Under the pieces are notes generated by a model. That model was not told the DNA's origin. It made no database searches and saw only the letters and a list, made by a program, of their open reading frames with translations. Position numbers and translations under genes: made by a program. From Candidatus Electrothrix aestuarii (GTDB lineage Bacteria; Desulfobacterota; Desulfobulbia; Desulfobulbales; Desulfobulbaceae), in NCBI GenBank assembly GCA_032595685.2, contig CP159373.1:5046700-5110699 (forward strand): a DNA stretch of 64,000 nt, written 5' to 3'. The number at the start of each line of letters is the position of its first letter. Position 1 is the stretch's first letter. Positions 18,088 through 26,956 of this stretch are shown here, in pieces.

Positions 18088-21000
18088 TTACTTATTCAGC
18101 AGCAGAAACAGCATTGCCGGGAGAAATCCGTTTTTATTCGGTTCCTCAAAGAATTGGAGTTCCTGCATTGCAAAGGAGCTGGTGTCTGTCTGCTGATTAT
18201 AAACGAGCATCAAGTGATGCTTTCCTTTCTCCAAATCAACAGGTATTTTCCCGGTTTGTTCCCATACTCCGTTTTCAGCGGCAGTTTCATCGAGGCTCCA
18301 TACGATGCGTCCGTCAAGCAAAAGGTGAACATATTCATCTTCAACGTTGTTGTTGAATTGATATTTGAAAGATATTCTGTCCGCATCATGTGATACATTG
18401 ATTTCCATAGCCGCATAGGATGCATCTGTATCAATCGTTTCAGCAGAAAACAAGGGTGCTGCTGATTCTTCCGCCTGGAGCAATTGGGGAGAAGGTTGTA
18501 ATCCTCCTGAACAGGATGTCGCTCCGCTCTGCGGGTCTGTGGTGCAATTTTTTCCTGAAATGCTTCCAGTTAATGCGCTTACAGCCAGACCTCTTGACTG
18601 AAGAGGATTGCCGTTTCTCGGCATTTCTACGGGTGAGTTCTGTAGAATAGAGAATGCGAAGCCGCTGCTGCATGGGTCAAGTGAGATGTGACTCGGAGAA
18701 TCTTCGGCTCCTTGATCTGCTTCCGGCCATACTCTATTACTGCATACAAAGTTATTATCAGTCAAACCATCCTTGCGAGAAGGCCACATTGTCCAGCGGT
18801 ACCATTGATGCACCCCAGTGTGATCATTATTGTCGTCTGCCAATATATACAAACCCGCCATTAATGGTGATATACCACCTATCCACGATGGTAACACCTT
18901 ATTTGTTTCTGATGTAAAAAGTGTATCTCCCATATCATTAGGATCATGTAGACCTTTCTTTGTTTCTGTCTCATGATTGTAGACGTTCACTCCGGTAATC
19001 GGTGTTCCGACACCGGCAGTTTCAAGCTTACTGTCAATTACTTTTTCTTCAGCAAAATAATTATCCACTAACAGCTTATTTCTGTATAGCGGATTATCAA
19101 GTTCTGGCAGGAGTTCAGCAAACCAGTCAGCGTCAAATCCATACTGTCTTTCATCATCATTAGAAATCCATAATATACGACTTATTCGGTTTGGATGATC
19201 AAGAATAGTCATCTGAATTTGAGCATCTGATGATTGATCTCGAAACGTTGGTACATTGTCTAACAGATAGCGTACAGCGTGTGCATTAACCGCCGTTCCC
19301 ATCGAATGGCCGATCAAGTGGATTTTTTTTACATATCCACTTGTTAACGCCGCAACTAGATCTTTGCCAAGCATGTTGCCTGCGGTGAATATATTATTTC
19401 TGGCAGTAATAAAATCGTACATCCCCTTACTGCTATAAATACCGTCCGTAAAAGCTCCTTGCCAAATATATTGAATGACATTCAGCTTCTCTTTGATTTC
19501 ATTCGGAGAGCTAAAATCCGATACTCTATTTCTCTTCGCAAGCCAAGCTCCTTGTAGAAAGGCTTTATCGCCCGTCCAAAGTTCTTTACTATAGCATTCA
19601 AGCCGATCAGTGCCTTTTCTTGTCTCGCATCCTCCCGTATTAAAAGGTTGCCAGCCATGAGTAAAAACTATAGTGTTTCTTGTTGAAGCATCGGAACTCT
19701 GTCCGCTGTGAAATTTCAATAACGTTCTGTTTGCCACTGAGTTAAGAAAATTCGGGTCTAATCGGATCTCCTTCTCATCGTGATTGTTGTGAATATTTGC
19801 ATCATAATCATTTGTTAACTCTGTAGTTACAGCCACCTTTTCCTGTGCTGTTGTAAACACTGAAGTTGCCGTGATGACAACATCCTGTCCACCATTCACC
19901 ATAACCTGAAAGGTATCCTGATCCATTTTCTGACATGTACCTTTGCCGGTATTGTCGCCGCATTGCCAGACAAGCTGGTCATAGGGCTGCTCGTTGACCA
20001 AGGTGTTAATATCAACTGTTGTTTGATGAGAGTCCTCATCCGTATTGTTTCCTATCAGCACCTCGAAGGAAGTATCGATACCTGGAATTAATGCATCAAC
20101 CGAGGCCGAGACACTCACTCCTAAATCCTCAGCGGAAAATATAGCTTCCACTTCATGGGGCCAAATCATTGTATATGGACAGTCTGGTTCGGTTCTTCCG
20201 TTGCAATCCAGACTCCCAACACCACTCCACCGAATAAACTTTGAACCGGATGCTGCTACTGCGCTCAGAGTATCTTGATTCCCATCATTAAGCCAGATAT
20301 CACAGGTTGTCCCTGTACCGTCATTACCGCAGTTAAGGTTTCTCATCTGAGAAGTCACATGCCCTTTTCCATACCCGGCTATTCGCACATGCAGATTGTA
20401 CGGCTGAGTCGTATCAAGAAGGAAGGAAGGATGTACTACTAGCATATCACTGGTTATTGTTACGTCGCATACATTGGAGTTCTGGTCCCCATTGCATGGA
20501 TTGTTCGGTGTGCTGTAAATTGTCCATTTGTCAAAAACAGACCGAGGATAGGCTGCGGCTTGAGCGGTAAGCCTGACCGTATCGCCGACACAGAACCTGT
20601 GCTCCGCAGAGATATCCGTATTGCCAGCGATAATACCAAGCGGGTCAGAAGTTACATAGCCCGCCTCATACGGGACGCGATTAAAGAGTACCCGGAGGAT
20701 CCCGGTATCTCCCTCAGGAGCGAACTGTGCAATTGCCTCCCGGTATTTATCCATAGTGACGGTACAAGTATTATCGTTGATATTGAAGCTGTCACATCCC
20801 TCCCAACTAACTAGCTTGGAGCAGCTTGCGGGCGTTGCCGTCAGCACAACAGTTTCTCCGCTGGCGAAAAGAACATTTGTGTTTTTGCATGCATCGCCGC
20901 AGGAAAGACTGCCGGGGTTGCTTGTTATGCTGCCACTCCCCTCGCCGGTTTTGGTAACATAGAGTTTATGCGTGTTTACAGCTTCTTCAAGCGTGACCGT

Positions 21001-22569
21001 CGCGTCAGCAGCGTCATAGGCATTTGATGCTACATGCCGCACATAAAAACGCCAGTCGGATGCGGCGACGACCGAATCTGGGATGGTGACGGTTTCGGTT
21101 CCGTCGTTGGGGGTATTTTCTGTGAATCTGTACCAGCTTCTGTCATCAGGCGCAGTCATAGCTGACGCTGCATCCCGCTTCATGGAAAGCACCATTGTAT
21201 CGGCGGGGTCGGCGTTTTCTGTTTCCCAGTTGATTGTTACTTGGTTGCCGTTGCTATAGGTGGAGCCTCCGGCGGGAGCGGTTACGTTGACAGTGACGTC
21301 TGAAGTTGGTTGGGAGGACGAATAAATGTAGACTGCGCCGGAATTCTTTTCGCTACCGTCATTCCGTCTAGCACCAACCATAGCGGTATCACTGGATACA
21401 GATACAGATCCACCAAAATATCCATAATGAACCCCATCATCCGGTAGAAGTTTGGTCAACTGAGACCATATTCCACTCTCGTTACGATTAAAGACGTAGG
21501 CCGAACCGAGATAGTTTCCATTGCTATCTTTCAGATATGCACCAATCACAGCAGTATTACCTGATATAGATACAGAGCCTCCAAAATAGTCAGAGGCGCT
21601 CCCGTCATCTGCCATGAGCTTAGCCTGCTGGATCCAATTCCCTGACTCATCACGAATAAAGACATACACTGAACCGGAAGAATTTCCGTTGCCATCGTCC
21701 CCTGAAGCACCGATCAGAGCAGTACCACCGGATATAGATACAGAGCCTCCAAAATAATCAGAGATGGCCCCATCATCCGCCATGACCTTAGCATCCTGTA
21801 TCCAATTTCCCGATCCATCACGAATAAATACATAGACCGAACCAGAATCGTAGCCATGCTCATGGTCATCACTCCAAGCCCCAATTAGGGCTGTATCACC
21901 AGATATAGATACAGTGTCTCCAAAATAGTCAAATTTAGCTCCGTCGTCCACCACAAGCTTGGCCTGCTGGACCCACTCTCCTGCTCCATCACGAATAAAT
22001 ATATAGGCTGATCCAAAATCTTCCCCATCACCATCATTTCCAGAGGCCCCAATCAGAATAGTGTCCCCAGATATAGACACAGAATCTCCAAAATAGTCAG
22101 AGGTAGTTCCATCATCTGCCACAAGTTTGGCCTGTTGGATCCAACTTCCCAATCCATCACGAACAAATACATAGACCGAACCAGAATCATAACCATTGTC
22201 CATGTCATAGGGAGCACCAACTACAGCAGTATCAGCGGATATAGATACAGAAAAACCAAAAAAGTCAGAAGTGGCTCCGTCATCTGCCAGGAGCTTAGCC
22301 TGCTGGATCCAATTTCCTGCTCCATCACGAATAAATATATAGGCTGATCCTGAATCTTCCCCTCTATCATCATCACGCGAAGCGCTAATTATGGCAAAAT
22401 CTCCATCAACAGACACAGAAAAACCGAAAAAATCATCTGACATTCCATCCCCCGCCACCAACTTCTGCACCGTACTCGGATCAATCGCCGCCCATCCCGC
22501 CGCCGCAGAAAGAAAAAACACCGCAACCAAGGCGGCAAGGCCGATAAACCGTTTCTGTACTTTTGCCAT
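18088..22569 (-). CDS. Large exported FG-GAP-repeat protein with alpha/beta-hydrolase domain
   Basis: A protein of 1493 residues from the ATG at 22569, which follows GAGGGAAC. It has a signal peptide (FIGLAALVAVFFLSAAAGWA). Seven ~55-residue FG-GAP-like repeats follow (DYFGGSVSISGDTAVIGA...GSAYVFIRDESGNWIQQAKLMADDGA), which usually build a beta-propeller. Next come a beta-sandwich resembling Kre9/KNH domains (VTAPAGGSTYSNGNQVTINW) and Cys-containing bacterial repeats (GSITSNPGSLSCGDACKNTNVLFASGETVVLTA). An alpha/beta-hydrolase region follows, with nucleophile elbow GHSMG and upstream FTHGWQPF. The C-terminus ends in a hydrophobic FLPAMLFLLLNK that may anchor or sort it. A surface lipase- or esterase-like role is inferred. 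Confidence 0.75.
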   Translation of the reverse strand: MAKVQKRFIGLAALVAVFFLSAAAGWAAIDPSTVQKLVAGDGMSDDFFGFSVSVDGDFAIISASRDDDRGEDSGSAYIFIRDGAGNWIQQAKLLADDGATSDFFGFSVSISADTAVVGAPYDMDNGYDSGSVYVFVRDGLGSWIQQAKLVADDGTTSDYFGDSVSISGDTILIGASGNDGDGEDFGSAYIFIRDGAGEWVQQAKLVVDDGAKFDYFGDTVSISGDTALIGAWSDDHEHGYDSGSVYVFIRDGSGNWIQDAKVMADDGAISDYFGGSVSISGGTALIGASGDDGNGNSSGSVYVFIRDESGNWIQQAKLMADDGSASDYFGGSVSISGNTAVIGAYLKDSNGNYLGSAYVFNRNESGIWSQLTKLLPDDGVHYGYFGGSVSVSSDTAMVGARRNDGSEKNSGAVYIYSSSQPTSDVTVNVTAPAGGSTYSNGNQVTINWETENADPADTMVLSMKRDAASAMTAPDDRSWYRFTENTPNDGTETVTIPDSVVAASDWRFYVRHVASNAYDAADATVTLEEAVNTHKLYVTKTGEGSGSITSNPGSLSCGDACKNTNVLFASGETVVLTATPASCSKLVSWEGCDSFNINDNTCTVTMDKYREAIAQFAPEGDTGILRVLFNRVPYEAGYVTSDPLGIIAGNTDISAEHRFCVGDTVRLTAQAAAYPRSVFDKWTIYSTPNNPCNGDQNSNVCDVTITSDMLVVHPSFLLDTTQPYNLHVRIAGYGKGHVTSQMRNLNCGNDGTGTTCDIWLNDGNQDTLSAVAASGSKFIRWSGVGSLDCNGRTEPDCPYTMIWPHEVEAIFSAEDLGVSVSASVDALIPGIDTSFEVLIGNNTDEDSHQTTVDINTLVNEQPYDQLVWQCGDNTGKGTCQKMDQDTFQVMVNGGQDVVITATSVFTTAQEKVAVTTELTNDYDANIHNNHDEKEIRLDPNFLNSVANRTLLKFHSGQSSDASTRNTIVFTHGWQPFNTGGCETRKGTDRLECYSKELWTGDKAFLQGAWLAKRNRVSDFSSPNEIKEKLNVIQYIWQGAFTDGIYSSKGMYDFITARNNIFTAGNMLGKDLVAALTSGYVKKIHLIGHSMGTAVNAHAVRYLLDNVPTFRDQSSDAQIQMTILDHPNRISRILWISNDDERQYGFDADWFAELLPELDNPLYRNKLLVDNYFAEEKVIDSKLETAGVGTPITGVNVYNHETETKKGLHDPNDMGDTLFTSETNKVLPSWIGGISPLMAGLYILADDNNDHTGVHQWYRWTMWPSRKDGLTDNNFVCSNRVWPEADQGAEDSPSHISLDPCSSGFAFSILQNSPVEMPRNGNPLQSRGLAVSALTGSISGKNCTTDPQSGATSCSGGLQPSPQLLQAEESAAPLFSAETIDTDASYAAMEINVSHDADRISFKYQFNNNVEDEYVHLLLDGRIVWSLDETAAENGVWEQTGKIPVDLEKGKHHLMLVYNQQTDTSSFAMQELQFFEEPNKNGFLPAMLFLLLNK

Positions 22570-22580
22570 GATATGTTCCC

Positions 22581-22934
22581 TCAAATTATGTACGCTGAAC
22601 CCGAACGTTCAGTTTTGATATGCTGAAAAAAAGAGTCACCTTCAGCTTCTTCCGTTATTGCTTCAGCTGTCAGGGTGGCGTTGATACAGGTATAAACGGG
22701 CAGATTGTCCGTGTTGCGTCGGACATTGCCGGAAAGAAAAATTTTCGTCTTCGCCGGAGGAAGGCAAGTCATTTGTCCGACCAGACCAATCTTGACGTTA
22801 TTGTTTGAAAAGTTTGGAAAAAAAGAGGAAATCAGCAGTACGACAAACAGAGATGAGAGGCTATCGAAAGTACGTTTGTTGGTACAACTGAAGGAATCTG
22901 CAGCTCGGTAAGCTATTCTTCCCGTGGAAAACAT
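22581..22934 (-). CDS. Small hypothetical protein between riboswitch and FG-GAP gene
   Basis: An open frame of 117 codons whose ATG (22934) has an excellent GGAGGTG site seven bases upstream. It ends 11 bp before the start of the FG-GAP gene, so the two would be one operon behind the riboswitch. The product has a hydrophobic segment (SLFVVLLISSFFPNF) and no motif I recognise. It may be a leader peptide, a small membrane-anchored partner or a chance frame. The SD and spacing argue for translation; composition gives no further support. Confidence 0.4.
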   Translation of the reverse strand: MFSTGRIAYRAADSFSCTNKRTFDSLSSLFVVLLISSFFPNFSNNNVKIGLVGQMTCLPPAKTKIFLSGNVRRNTDNLPVYTCINATLTAEAITEEAEGDSFFQHIKTERSGSAYII

Positions 22935-22954
22935 AACACACCTCCGGTACAGGT

Positions 22955-23040
22955 AAAAAGCAGGCAACCCGGCTGCCTCTCCATAGAGACCCGTGGCTTT
23001 CCGACACCGCCTCACGACGGTTGTGGCTTTATCAGCTTTC
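22955..23040 (-). ncRNA. Probable GEMM-type (cyclic di-GMP / cGAMP) riboswitch
   Basis: On the minus strand the order is AAAGCCACAACC, then a hairpin ACCGTC-GTGA-GGCGGT with a GNRA tetraloop, the joining segment CGGAAAGCCACGGGTCTC, a short loop, and GAGAGGCAGCCGGGTTGCC. This matches the two-helix GEMM layout, with tetraloop and receptor (AAAGCCACGGG and AGCCGGGTTGCC). It ends about 20 nt before a GGAGGTG ribosome site. It would place the small ORF and FG-GAP surface protein under second-messenger control, as is common for exported and adhesin genes. Ligand (c-di-GMP or cGAMP) is not resolved. Confidence 0.62.
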
Positions 23041-23514
23041 CGATCCGACCGGAAAGCAGGCACCCGCTCAGTTAAACTAAGCATTGCCATTTGTTACATT
23101 TGTTATGATACTGCGGAACGAATCGTGCTCGTTCGGTATTGCAACCCGAGAAAAGGCGGCAAGGAACTGAAGCAGCGTTTTTATTGGTATTACTGCTTCA
23201 ATCAAGAATTGAACCTACAGGCTCTTCACCATCCTGTCAACAAAAAAAAGAATTCATATCAGCATGATGGCTAATAATTACTATTCCCATGTAAGGTTAA
23301 AGCCTCTATAGAATTTGATTGATAGAAAGCAGCCGCTGTCAGAATCGTCAAAGTCCCCTTTTTCCCTCAGATCTGCCCCTGGAATCCCGAACCTGAACAC
23401 GGGGATCGTATTTGTTGTTGATTTCCTCACAAATCATAATATGCTCTCCATACAAGCAATATGGGAATCAACATACCTCACACCGCGATGAACACGTAAC
23501 TTTCCGGCAATATA

Positions 23515-24177
23515 ATGCTCATCTCCGCCCGTAATATCAGCCATCAATACCAACACGGCTCAGGTTGTCTCCAGGTCCTGCAAGGCGTTGATCTGGATAT
23601 CGAGGAAAACGACTTTCTCGCTATCATGGGCAGCTCCGGCTCAGGCAAGTCCACCCTGCTCCATATCCTGGGCTGCCTGCTCAAGCCCACCAGCGGCACT
23701 TGCCTCCTGCGCGGCCAGGACATCCTCCAACTGGAGGAAAAAGAGCTGGCCCGGCTCCGGGCCGAGACCATTGCCCATGTCTTTCAGCAATTTCACCTCC
23801 TGCCCACCATGACCGTGCTGGAAAATGTCCTCCTTCCCTCGCTCTATAATAATATCCCGCCGGAACTGGCAGAGGCAGAAGCCTGGCAGGCCATCCGTCA
23901 GGTGGGCCTGGAACAACGCATCCGGCATAAGCCGCAGGAGCTCTCAGGCGGGGAGATGCAGCGGGTGGCCATTGCCCGGGCCTTAGCGGTCAAACCGGAT
24001 CTTATCCTTGCTGACGAGCCCACCGGCAATCTGGACCAGGATAGCAGCCAGGAGATTCTCGCCCTTTTCCAGGAAATCAACCAGCAAGGGTGTACCCTTA
24101 TTCTGGTGACCCATGATCCTGCAATTGCCCAACAAGCCCGCTCCACCAGATATCTGCGCAATGGCCGTCTCCAATAA
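23515..24177 (+). CDS. ABC transporter ATP-binding protein (LolD/MacB type)
   Basis: A 220-residue ATPase with Walker [10 protein letters not shown] (about 39-47), Q-loop [16 protein letters not shown], signature LSGGEMQR and Walker [13 protein letters not shown], plus the H-loop VTHDP. The Q-loop and spacing are those of the MacB/LolD/FtsE class, which drive mechanotransmission rather than substrate import. The stop overlaps the permease start by 17 bp. It is probably the energy module for the TolC/HlyD pair at 11-13.8 kb. Confidence 0.92.
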   Translation: MLISARNISHQYQHGSGCLQVLQGVDLDIEENDFLAIMGSSGSGKSTLLHILGCLLKPTSGTCLLRGQDILQLEEKELARLRAETIAHVFQQFHLLPTMTVLENVLLPSLYNNIPPELAEAEAWQAIRQVGLEQRIRHKPQELSGGEMQRVAIARALAVKPDLILADEPTGNLDQDSSQEILALFQEINQQGCTLILVTHDPAIAQQARSTRYLRNGRLQ

Positions 24178-25426
24178 CTCCTCCACTCCCAGCAAACAGG
24201 GCTACCGACTCCGGTTGCTGCTCAAGGCTGCTGCTCTGTCTCTGCTCCAACAGAAACTCCGCTCCCTGCTCTCCATCCTGGGGATAGTCTGCGGCATCAT
24301 GGCGGTAGTGACGGTCATAGCCATCGGTGAAGGGGCAGAACAGGAGACCATGCGTCATATTGAACAGCTGGGCATCAATAATATCTACATCCGGGCAGAT
24401 CAGCTCAGCGAGGAACAGCAACAACATGCCAAGCAGCGCCACTCTGCCGGTCTTCAAAACAGTGACCGAGAACGACTGAAACAGAATAACCCTTTTATCA
24501 GGAACACCGCAGGGATCAGAGAACGAACCCATAACCTCATAGATCTTCCCCAGGGTCTGCACCCTCAGCTCATGGAATGCACAGCCAGTTATGCGGAGAT
24601 TCTTGATATTCGCATGGCCCAGGGGCGCTTTATCAGCCAAACCGATACGCTCCGTCGCCAGCAGGTTTGCGTGCTGGGCTGGCAGGTAGCCATCAGCTTG
24701 GGGCAAAAAGGACAACTCAACCAGAAAATCCGCATTGGTGAGCAGTTGTTCCTGGTCATTGGCATTCTTGCCCGCCAGGATGCATTGAATACGGAACAAG
24801 GCAAGGTCACCATGCACAACCTCAATAACAGCATTTTCTTTCCTCTGGGTACCCTGGAAGGAGACAACGAAGCCGAGCCTCTGACCGAGCTCCTTATTGA
24901 GGTTAAACAGCCGAATCAGGTCAAGCCCTGCGCTGCCCTCCTCCGCCGAAGCCTGCATATGGCCCATAACGGAGTAAACGACTTTCAGCTCATCATTCCC
25001 CTGGAAATGCTGGCCCAGGCCAGGAAAATCCAGGGCATCTTTAATCTGGTCTTCGGCATCATCGGCGCTATCACCCTCTTTGTCGGCGGCATAGGCATTA
25101 TGAACATCATGCTTGCCAATATCTCCGAGCGTATCCATGAAATAGGCCTCCGTCGGGCAGTGGGTGCCCGCCCGGAACATATCCTCCTCCAATTCCTGGG
25201 CGAGGCCGTCCTGCTCACCCTTATCGGTGGACTAATAGGTATTCTCTGCGGCATCCTTCTCTCTTTATGCCTTGGCATGCTGACCGGCTGGCCCATCGGA
25301 TTTTCCATACCTCTGCTCGCCCTTCCTCTGGGCATATCCCTTCTCACTGGCCTGTTCTTCGGGATCTACCCGGCACGTAAGGCGGCGGCAATGGATCCCA
25401 TTCAGGCCCTTGGTAGCCGCTCCTGA
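24161..25426 (+). CDS. MacB-like ABC transporter permease
   Basis: About 421 residues from the ATG at 24161, which overlaps the ATPase gene by 17 bp; an upstream ATG at 24113 is less likely. It has an N-terminal transmembrane helix ([29 protein letters not shown]), a periplasmic MacB_PCD domain (about 60-280), and the FtsX domain with three C-terminal helices starting [42 protein letters not shown]. This is the MacB architecture split from its ATPase. Such systems export macrolides, peptides or lipoproteins via MacA and TolC; the substrate is unknown here. Confidence 0.92.
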   Translation: MAVSNNSSTPSKQGYRLRLLLKAAALSLLQQKLRSLLSILGIVCGIMAVVTVIAIGEGAEQETMRHIEQLGINNIYIRADQLSEEQQQHAKQRHSAGLQNSDRERLKQNNPFIRNTAGIRERTHNLIDLPQGLHPQLMECTASYAEILDIRMAQGRFISQTDTLRRQQVCVLGWQVAISLGQKGQLNQKIRIGEQLFLVIGILARQDALNTEQGKVTMHNLNNSIFFPLGTLEGDNEAEPLTELLIEVKQPNQVKPCAALLRRSLHMAHNGVNDFQLIIPLEMLAQARKIQGIFNLVFGIIGAITLFVGGIGIMNIMLANISERIHEIGLRRAVGARPEHILLQFLGEAVLLTLIGGLIGILCGILLSLCLGMLTGWPIGFSIPLLALPLGISLLTGLFFGIYPARKAAAMDPIQALGSRS

Positions 25427-25544
25427 AATCAACAGCGGCAAGCTTTTCCTATTAAATGAAGAGATTGACACGCTGATTTTGTTGGAGTAGAACATTATTT
25501 ATCTTTATACCAATGTACAGGAACACCCTTCAAAGGAGGAAAAC

Positions 25545-26849
25545 GTGAAGCGCCACCCTGTTTTTCGCTTATTATGCACATCCACGCTCTGGCTTTATTG
25601 CACAGCCCTGGCACAGGCCAATCAGGTTATCACTCAGGAGGAACGAGCCTGGGCCCGACAAATCCTGACTCAGGAAAAAGCTCTGGGCAAAAGAAAGACC
25701 CAGAGTTCCATTGCTGTCCTCTACTTCGATAACCGATCAGGTCGTGAGGAGCTGACCCCTTTGCAAAAGGGTATGGCCGTCATGCTGATTAAGGATCTCT
25801 CCAAACTGGATCAGGTTGAAGTGGTGGAGCGGACCAAATTACAGGCACTCCTGGATGAAATGGAGCTTGGCCGCTCCGGCCTGATGGACCCGGAAACAGC
25901 GCCTGAGGTCGGCGTGTTACTCAGGACCAACTATGTCACCGGAGGCGATCTTCTCAAGGGGGAAACAGCAGAGCTGGAAATCAATGCCTCTGTGTTTGAT
26001 GTGCCTCTGGACAAATTCACACCCTTGCAGCCGGTTACCGGAGCAGTAAATGAGATCTCCAAGCTGGAAAAGAAAATCCTTTTCAGCATCCTGGACCATA
26101 TGCAGATTGAGCTTTCTCCGCAAAAAAAGGCGAAGCTCTCCCGTCCTCTTTCCAGCAGTACTGCGGCCCTGCTCTCCCTCTTTGCTGGTATTGATTATTC
26201 TGACCGTGGGCTCTATCTCAGAGCAGCGCAAATGTATAAGCAAGCTTTAAAGGAAGATCCTAAGCTCAAAATGGCCAAGAATGCCTTGAAGGAATTAAAA
26301 GGCATGGGGCTGGTTACGCCGGAAGAACTCGGTGACAAGCCTGCAAAGCCGAAGAATCCCCCCTCGACTGCTGCGAACGCAGTTCCTCAGGATGCTCCTC
26401 AAGATGATGAGGGGCTTTCCACAGGCAGCATTATTGCTATCGGGCTTGGTATGGCAGCTGTGGGCGGGGGACTGGCCCTTGCTCTGGGGCAGAGTGATGA
26501 TGATTCTTCATCATCTGCTGTGCCAGATCCAGAGGATACAACTCCACCAACGGTCTCTGCTGATCCGGCAGAAAACACTACCCTGGATTGTACCGGGGGC
26601 AACATTCTCTTTTCCTTTTCCGAGGCTATGGCAAGTTCCGGTGAGGCTTTTCTTTCTAACGGCGGGACCATCCAACAGGGCTGGCGGGGGGACAGGGTCT
26701 ATGAGATCAGCTGGTCAACCGACGAAAGCATATGTAATAATACCTCTGACGTGACGGTCACCCTGAGTGGCTTTAAAGATGTCTCAGAAAATCTTCTGTC
26801 CGACCCAATCAGTTTCACCTACTCTACCGCCGAACAGCAGGTTCCGTAA
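25545..26849 (+). CDS. CsgG/FlgO-like exported protein with TPR-like region and Ig-like C-terminus
   Basis: A 434-residue protein beginning at GTG 25545, right after AAAGGAGGAAAAC. It has a signal peptide (LLCTSTLWLYCTALAQA) and a CsgG-like nucleotide-fold domain (SSIAVLYFDNRSGREELTPLQKGMAVMLIKDLSKL, VEVVERTKLQALLDEMELG; residues ~45-170). A TPR-like helical pair (GLYLRAAQMYKQALKEDPKLKMAK), a Pro/Ala-rich linker, a hydrophobic span (SIIAIGLGMAAVGGGLALALG) and an SbsA-type Ig-like domain (DTTPPTVSADPAENTTLDCTGGNILFSFSEAM) follow. CsgG relatives assemble secretion pores or sense envelope state. Function here is open. It follows the MacB-like permease by about 120 bp. Confidence 0.7.
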   Translation: MKRHPVFRLLCTSTLWLYCTALAQANQVITQEERAWARQILTQEKALGKRKTQSSIAVLYFDNRSGREELTPLQKGMAVMLIKDLSKLDQVEVVERTKLQALLDEMELGRSGLMDPETAPEVGVLLRTNYVTGGDLLKGETAELEINASVFDVPLDKFTPLQPVTGAVNEISKLEKKILFSILDHMQIELSPQKKAKLSRPLSSSTAALLSLFAGIDYSDRGLYLRAAQMYKQALKEDPKLKMAKNALKELKGMGLVTPEELGDKPAKPKNPPSTAANAVPQDAPQDDEGLSTGSIIAIGLGMAAVGGGLALALGQSDDDSSSSAVPDPEDTTPPTVSADPAENTTLDCTGGNILFSFSEAMASSGEAFLSNGGTIQQGWRGDRVYEISWSTDESICNNTSDVTVTLSGFKDVSENLLSDPISFTYSTAEQQVP

Positions 26850-26873
26850 CAGGCTGATACCACACTGTAAGCG

Positions 26874-26892
26874 AAAAGAGCCAGCTCTTTTT
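26874..26892. terminator. Bidirectional terminator between convergent genes
   Basis: AAAAGAGC and GCTCTTTT with T or A runs on both strands, 25 bp after the CsgG-like stop and 65 bp from the end of the opposing gene. Confidence 0.65.
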
Positions 26893-26956
26893 GCCACAAC
26901 TTCATCCCCTGCTATCCTTCGTCCTGCCGGGTAGCGGGGATTTTCAGCACAATCCT

